This document shows, piece by piece, positions 6,269 through 7,781 of a stretch of DNA of 7,781 nt (position 1 is its first letter; each line of letters begins with the position of its first letter). The translations under genes were made by a program, and so were the position numbers. The DNA comes from Burkholderiaceae bacterium (lineage in GTDB: Bacteria; Pseudomonadota; Gammaproteobacteria; Burkholderiales; Burkholderiaceae): contig JAGOEY010000077.1 of NCBI GenBank assembly GCA_017997515.1, positions 1 through 7,781 of the forward strand. The letters are read 5' to 3'. The notes beneath the pieces are model-generated. The model searched no databases and was not told the origin of the DNA. It worked only from the letters and a program-made list of their open reading frames with translations.

Positions 6269-7498
6269 ATGCAAACCCAACTCGCCCCCGAATTCCAGGG
6301 CACCCCCGACGGTGCCGAGGCCGAAGCCATCCTGCGCAAATGTGTGCACTGCGGCTTCTGCACCGCCACCTGCCCGACCTACCAGCTGCTGGGCAACGAG
6401 CTGGACGGCCCGCGCGGCCGCATCTACCTGATCAAGCAGGTGCTGGAAGGGGCCACGCCCACCCGCGCCACCCAGATGCACTTGGACCGCTGCCTGACCT
6501 GCCGCAACTGCGAAAGCACCTGCCCCAGCGGCGTGCAGTACGGCCATCTGGTGGACATTGGTCGCAAGATCGTGGATGAGAAAGTGCCGCGTGGTCTGGG
6601 CGAACGCGCTGTGCGCTGGGCGCTGAAAGAAGGCCTGCCGTCACCGCTGTTTGGCCCCGCCATGAAGCTCGGCCAGGCGGTGCGCGGTGTGTTGCCCGCG
6701 TCACTCCAGGCCAAGGTGCCAGCGCCCCAGGCGGCAGGCCAGTGGCCCACCCGCAGCCACACCCGCAAAGTGCTGATGCTCGAAGGCTGCGTGCAGCCCG
6801 CGATGATGCCCAACATCAACAGCGCCACGGCGCGGGTGCTGGACGCCATCGGGATTGAGGCCGTGCGCCTGCCAAAAACCGGTTGCTGCGGCGCGGTGAA
6901 GTTCCACCTGAACGACCAGGACGGTGGCCGCGCCGAAATGCGCGCCAACATCGACGCCTGGTGGCCGCTGGCTTCGACGGGTGGAGTCGAGGCCATCATG
7001 GTCAATGCATCGGGGTGTGGTGTCACCGTGAAGGAATACGGCCATCTGCTCAAGGACGACCCGGCCTACGCCGACAAGGCCGCCCACATCAGCGCCCTGG
7101 CGCGCGACCTGAGTGAATGGCTGCCCGAGCTGGCCACCGCGTTGCAAGGCCGTGTCAGCCCGCCCGCAGGCATGCTGGCCTTTCACCCACCGTGCACGCT
7201 GCAGCACGGGCAGCAGTTACGTGGCGGCGTCGAGGCCCATCTGGGTGCACTCGGCTTCCAGGTGCAGGTGGCACGCACCGAGTCCCATCTGTGCTGTGGC
7301 TCGGCCGGTACCTATTCGGTATTGCAGCCCGAACTGGCCTACCCGCTGCGTGACCGCAAACTCGGCCACTTGCAGGCGCTGGTCCCCGAGGCCATTTTGT
7401 CGGCCAACATCGGCTGTATCACCCACCTGCAAAGTGGCACCGCAACACCCGTCAAACATTGGGTCGAAGTGCTGGATGCCGCTTTGTTGCCGAATTAA
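6269..7498 (+). CDS. glcF: Glycolate oxidase iron-sulfur subunit GlcF
   Basis: A 409-residue protein (E. coli GlcF is 407). Two 4Fe-4S motifs are intact: C25-V-H-C28-G-F-C31-T-A-T-C35-P and C75-L-T-C78-R-N-C81-E-S-T-C85-P. The C-terminal half has two CCG domains: [11 protein letters not shown] with [12 protein letters not shown] (C206, C207), and FHPPCTLQH (C309) with CCGSAGTYS (C342, C343), typical of heterodisulfide-reductase-like subunits. GlcF takes electrons from the GlcD/GlcE flavins towards the respiratory chain. The ATG at 6269 is chosen because the protein opens in family style ([15 protein letters not shown]). The long upstream in-frame extension overlaps the membrane-protein gene and is not GlcF-like. 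No good Shine-Dalgarno precedes the start; instead a run of nine A (6249-6257) lies in the 25-nt gap. Confidence 0.95.
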   Translation: MQTQLAPEFQGTPDGAEAEAILRKCVHCGFCTATCPTYQLLGNELDGPRGRIYLIKQVLEGATPTRATQMHLDRCLTCRNCESTCPSGVQYGHLVDIGRKIVDEKVPRGLGERAVRWALKEGLPSPLFGPAMKLGQAVRGVLPASLQAKVPAPQAAGQWPTRSHTRKVLMLEGCVQPAMMPNINSATARVLDAIGIEAVRLPKTGCCGAVKFHLNDQDGGRAEMRANIDAWWPLASTGGVEAIMVNASGCGVTVKEYGHLLKDDPAYADKAAHISALARDLSEWLPELATALQGRVSPPAGMLAFHPPCTLQHGQQLRGGVEAHLGALGFQVQVARTESHLCCGSAGTYSVLQPELAYPLRDRKLGHLQALVPEAILSANIGCITHLQSGTATPVKHWVEVLDAALLPN

Positions 7499-7667
7499 TT
7501 TGAATATTTTTTAAGCACCAAAGTGTGGCGTTTTGCAGCGGCTGCCAGCGCTGCTGCAGGGGCCTGCGCGTGGCGCAACCGCGGCTGAAAAACTGCCCAA
7601 CCCTTGCTGCACAAGGCGTTCGCGCTTACGGAGTCTTTTTAAAAAATACCTATCCCTGGCGCGGACT

Positions 7668-7684
7668 TGCAGCCTATTGGTGCA
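7668..7684. promoter_or_regulatory. Possible second NtrC-like site
   Basis: TGCAGC-CTATT-GGTGCA fits the same 17-bp NtrC architecture as the site at 120-136, with one mismatch in the left arm and a perfect right arm. A further GGTGCA half-site lies at 7704-7709. The only sigma-54-like sequence close by (TGGCCAG-TTTG-GTGCA, 7694-7709) keeps GG and GC at the right distance but mismatches elsewhere, and lies too near for a normal enhancer. The site may act on a gene outside the window or be chance. Confidence 0.35.
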
Positions 7685-7739
7685 TTGCAGCAATGGCCAG
7701 TTTGGTGCATGCCATTGTCCGGGATTACCCCTAAAAATA

Positions 7740-7761
7740 AATACTTTACTTATGAAGTATT
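7740..7761. repeat. AT-rich inverted repeat (possible operator)
   Basis: AATACTT (7740-7746) and AAGTATT (7755-7761) are perfect 7-bp inverted arms around an 8-nt spacer, inside an AT-rich patch unlike the rest of the window. TTGAC, a possible -35 core, follows at 7760-7764. Operator-like spacing suggests a regulator site or promoter for a rightward gene off the edge. No partner -10 is visible inside the window. Confidence 0.4.
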
Positions 7762-7781
7762 GACCCATAAACTGAGCCCAA

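Larger units (their letters stand above)
7499..7781. other. Gene-free region after glcF; probably control DNA for a gene beyond the right edge
   Basis: No reading frame here on either strand resembles a known protein or has a convincing start. Contents seen: T6 directly after glcF (7507-7512) without a GC hairpin; a GC-rich stem TGCAGC/GCTGCA (7534-7539 with 7553-7558); two TTGGTGCAT direct repeats (7677-7685, 7702-7710); a 13-bp palindrome CATTGC-A-GCAATG (7683-7695); CAATGGC/GCCATTG (7691-7697 with 7711-7717); and an AT-rich end. Composition is clearly lower in GC than in the genes. Confidence 0.6.

Noticed and set aside
7499..7512. T6 run after glcF as an intrinsic terminator.
   Set aside because: No GC-rich hairpin lies directly before the T run; the glcF transcript end remains undetermined.
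7657..7671. TGGCGCG-GAC-TTGCA as a sigma-54 promoter.
   Set aside because: The GG to GC distance is one base short, which normally destroys sigma-54 recognition.
7511..7768. Small open frames on both strands in the right-hand spacer (65-85 codons).
   Set aside because: No ribosome-binding site, no recognisable protein features, and overlapping frames of equal quality; nothing supports coding.

Overview
The window looks like chromosomal DNA from a high-GC betaproteobacterium, most likely Burkholderiales/Comamonadaceae. The reasons are the G/C-ending codon use, the gene order TorF-family porin - glnK - amtB next to a divergent comM/YifB gene, and a short element inside glcE that resembles an interspersed repeat I associate with Comamonadaceae genomes. 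The lineage is inferred from protein and motif recognition; no search was run.

Left part (1-3200), nitrogen uptake. A comM (YifB-type ATPase) gene runs off the left edge on the minus strand. The divergent spacer (66-263) holds an NtrC-type palindrome (120-136) with an extra half-site 10 bp upstream, and a near-consensus sigma-54 -24/-12 promoter (209-224). The predicted start point is near 235 and the enhancer is centred about 107 bp upstream, the classical glnA-like geometry. Downstream lie a TorF-family outer-membrane porin (264-1010), the PII protein GlnK (1092-1430) and an ammonium transporter (1451-3100), closed by a strong intrinsic terminator (3173-3200). The transporter is unusual: between its signal peptide and a complete AmtB core it carries an OmpA-like peptidoglycan-binding domain with the expected Asp/Arg ligand pair.

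Right part (3271-7498), carbon metabolism. Four same-strand genes follow: an SMP-30/gluconolactonase-family lactonase, glcE (FAD subunit of glycolate oxidase), a DUF1275/YoaK-family membrane protein, and glcF (iron-sulfur subunit). The membrane-protein gene splits glcE from glcF, and no glcD is present in the window. A 65-bp stretch of glcE has codon use unlike the rest and looks like an interspersed repeat that became coding sequence.

The last 283 bp (7499-7781) hold no gene I can support. They contain several palindromes and one NtrC-like 17-mer, and are probably the control region of a gene beyond the window.

How the genes work together: in nitrogen limitation NtrC and sigma-54 would switch on the porin (outer membrane), the peptidoglycan-tethered transporter (inner membrane) and GlnK (cytoplasmic gate), so the operon may build an ammonium route covering all envelope layers. 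The envelope-spanning idea is inference; the gene identities and the domain fusion are read directly from the sequence.
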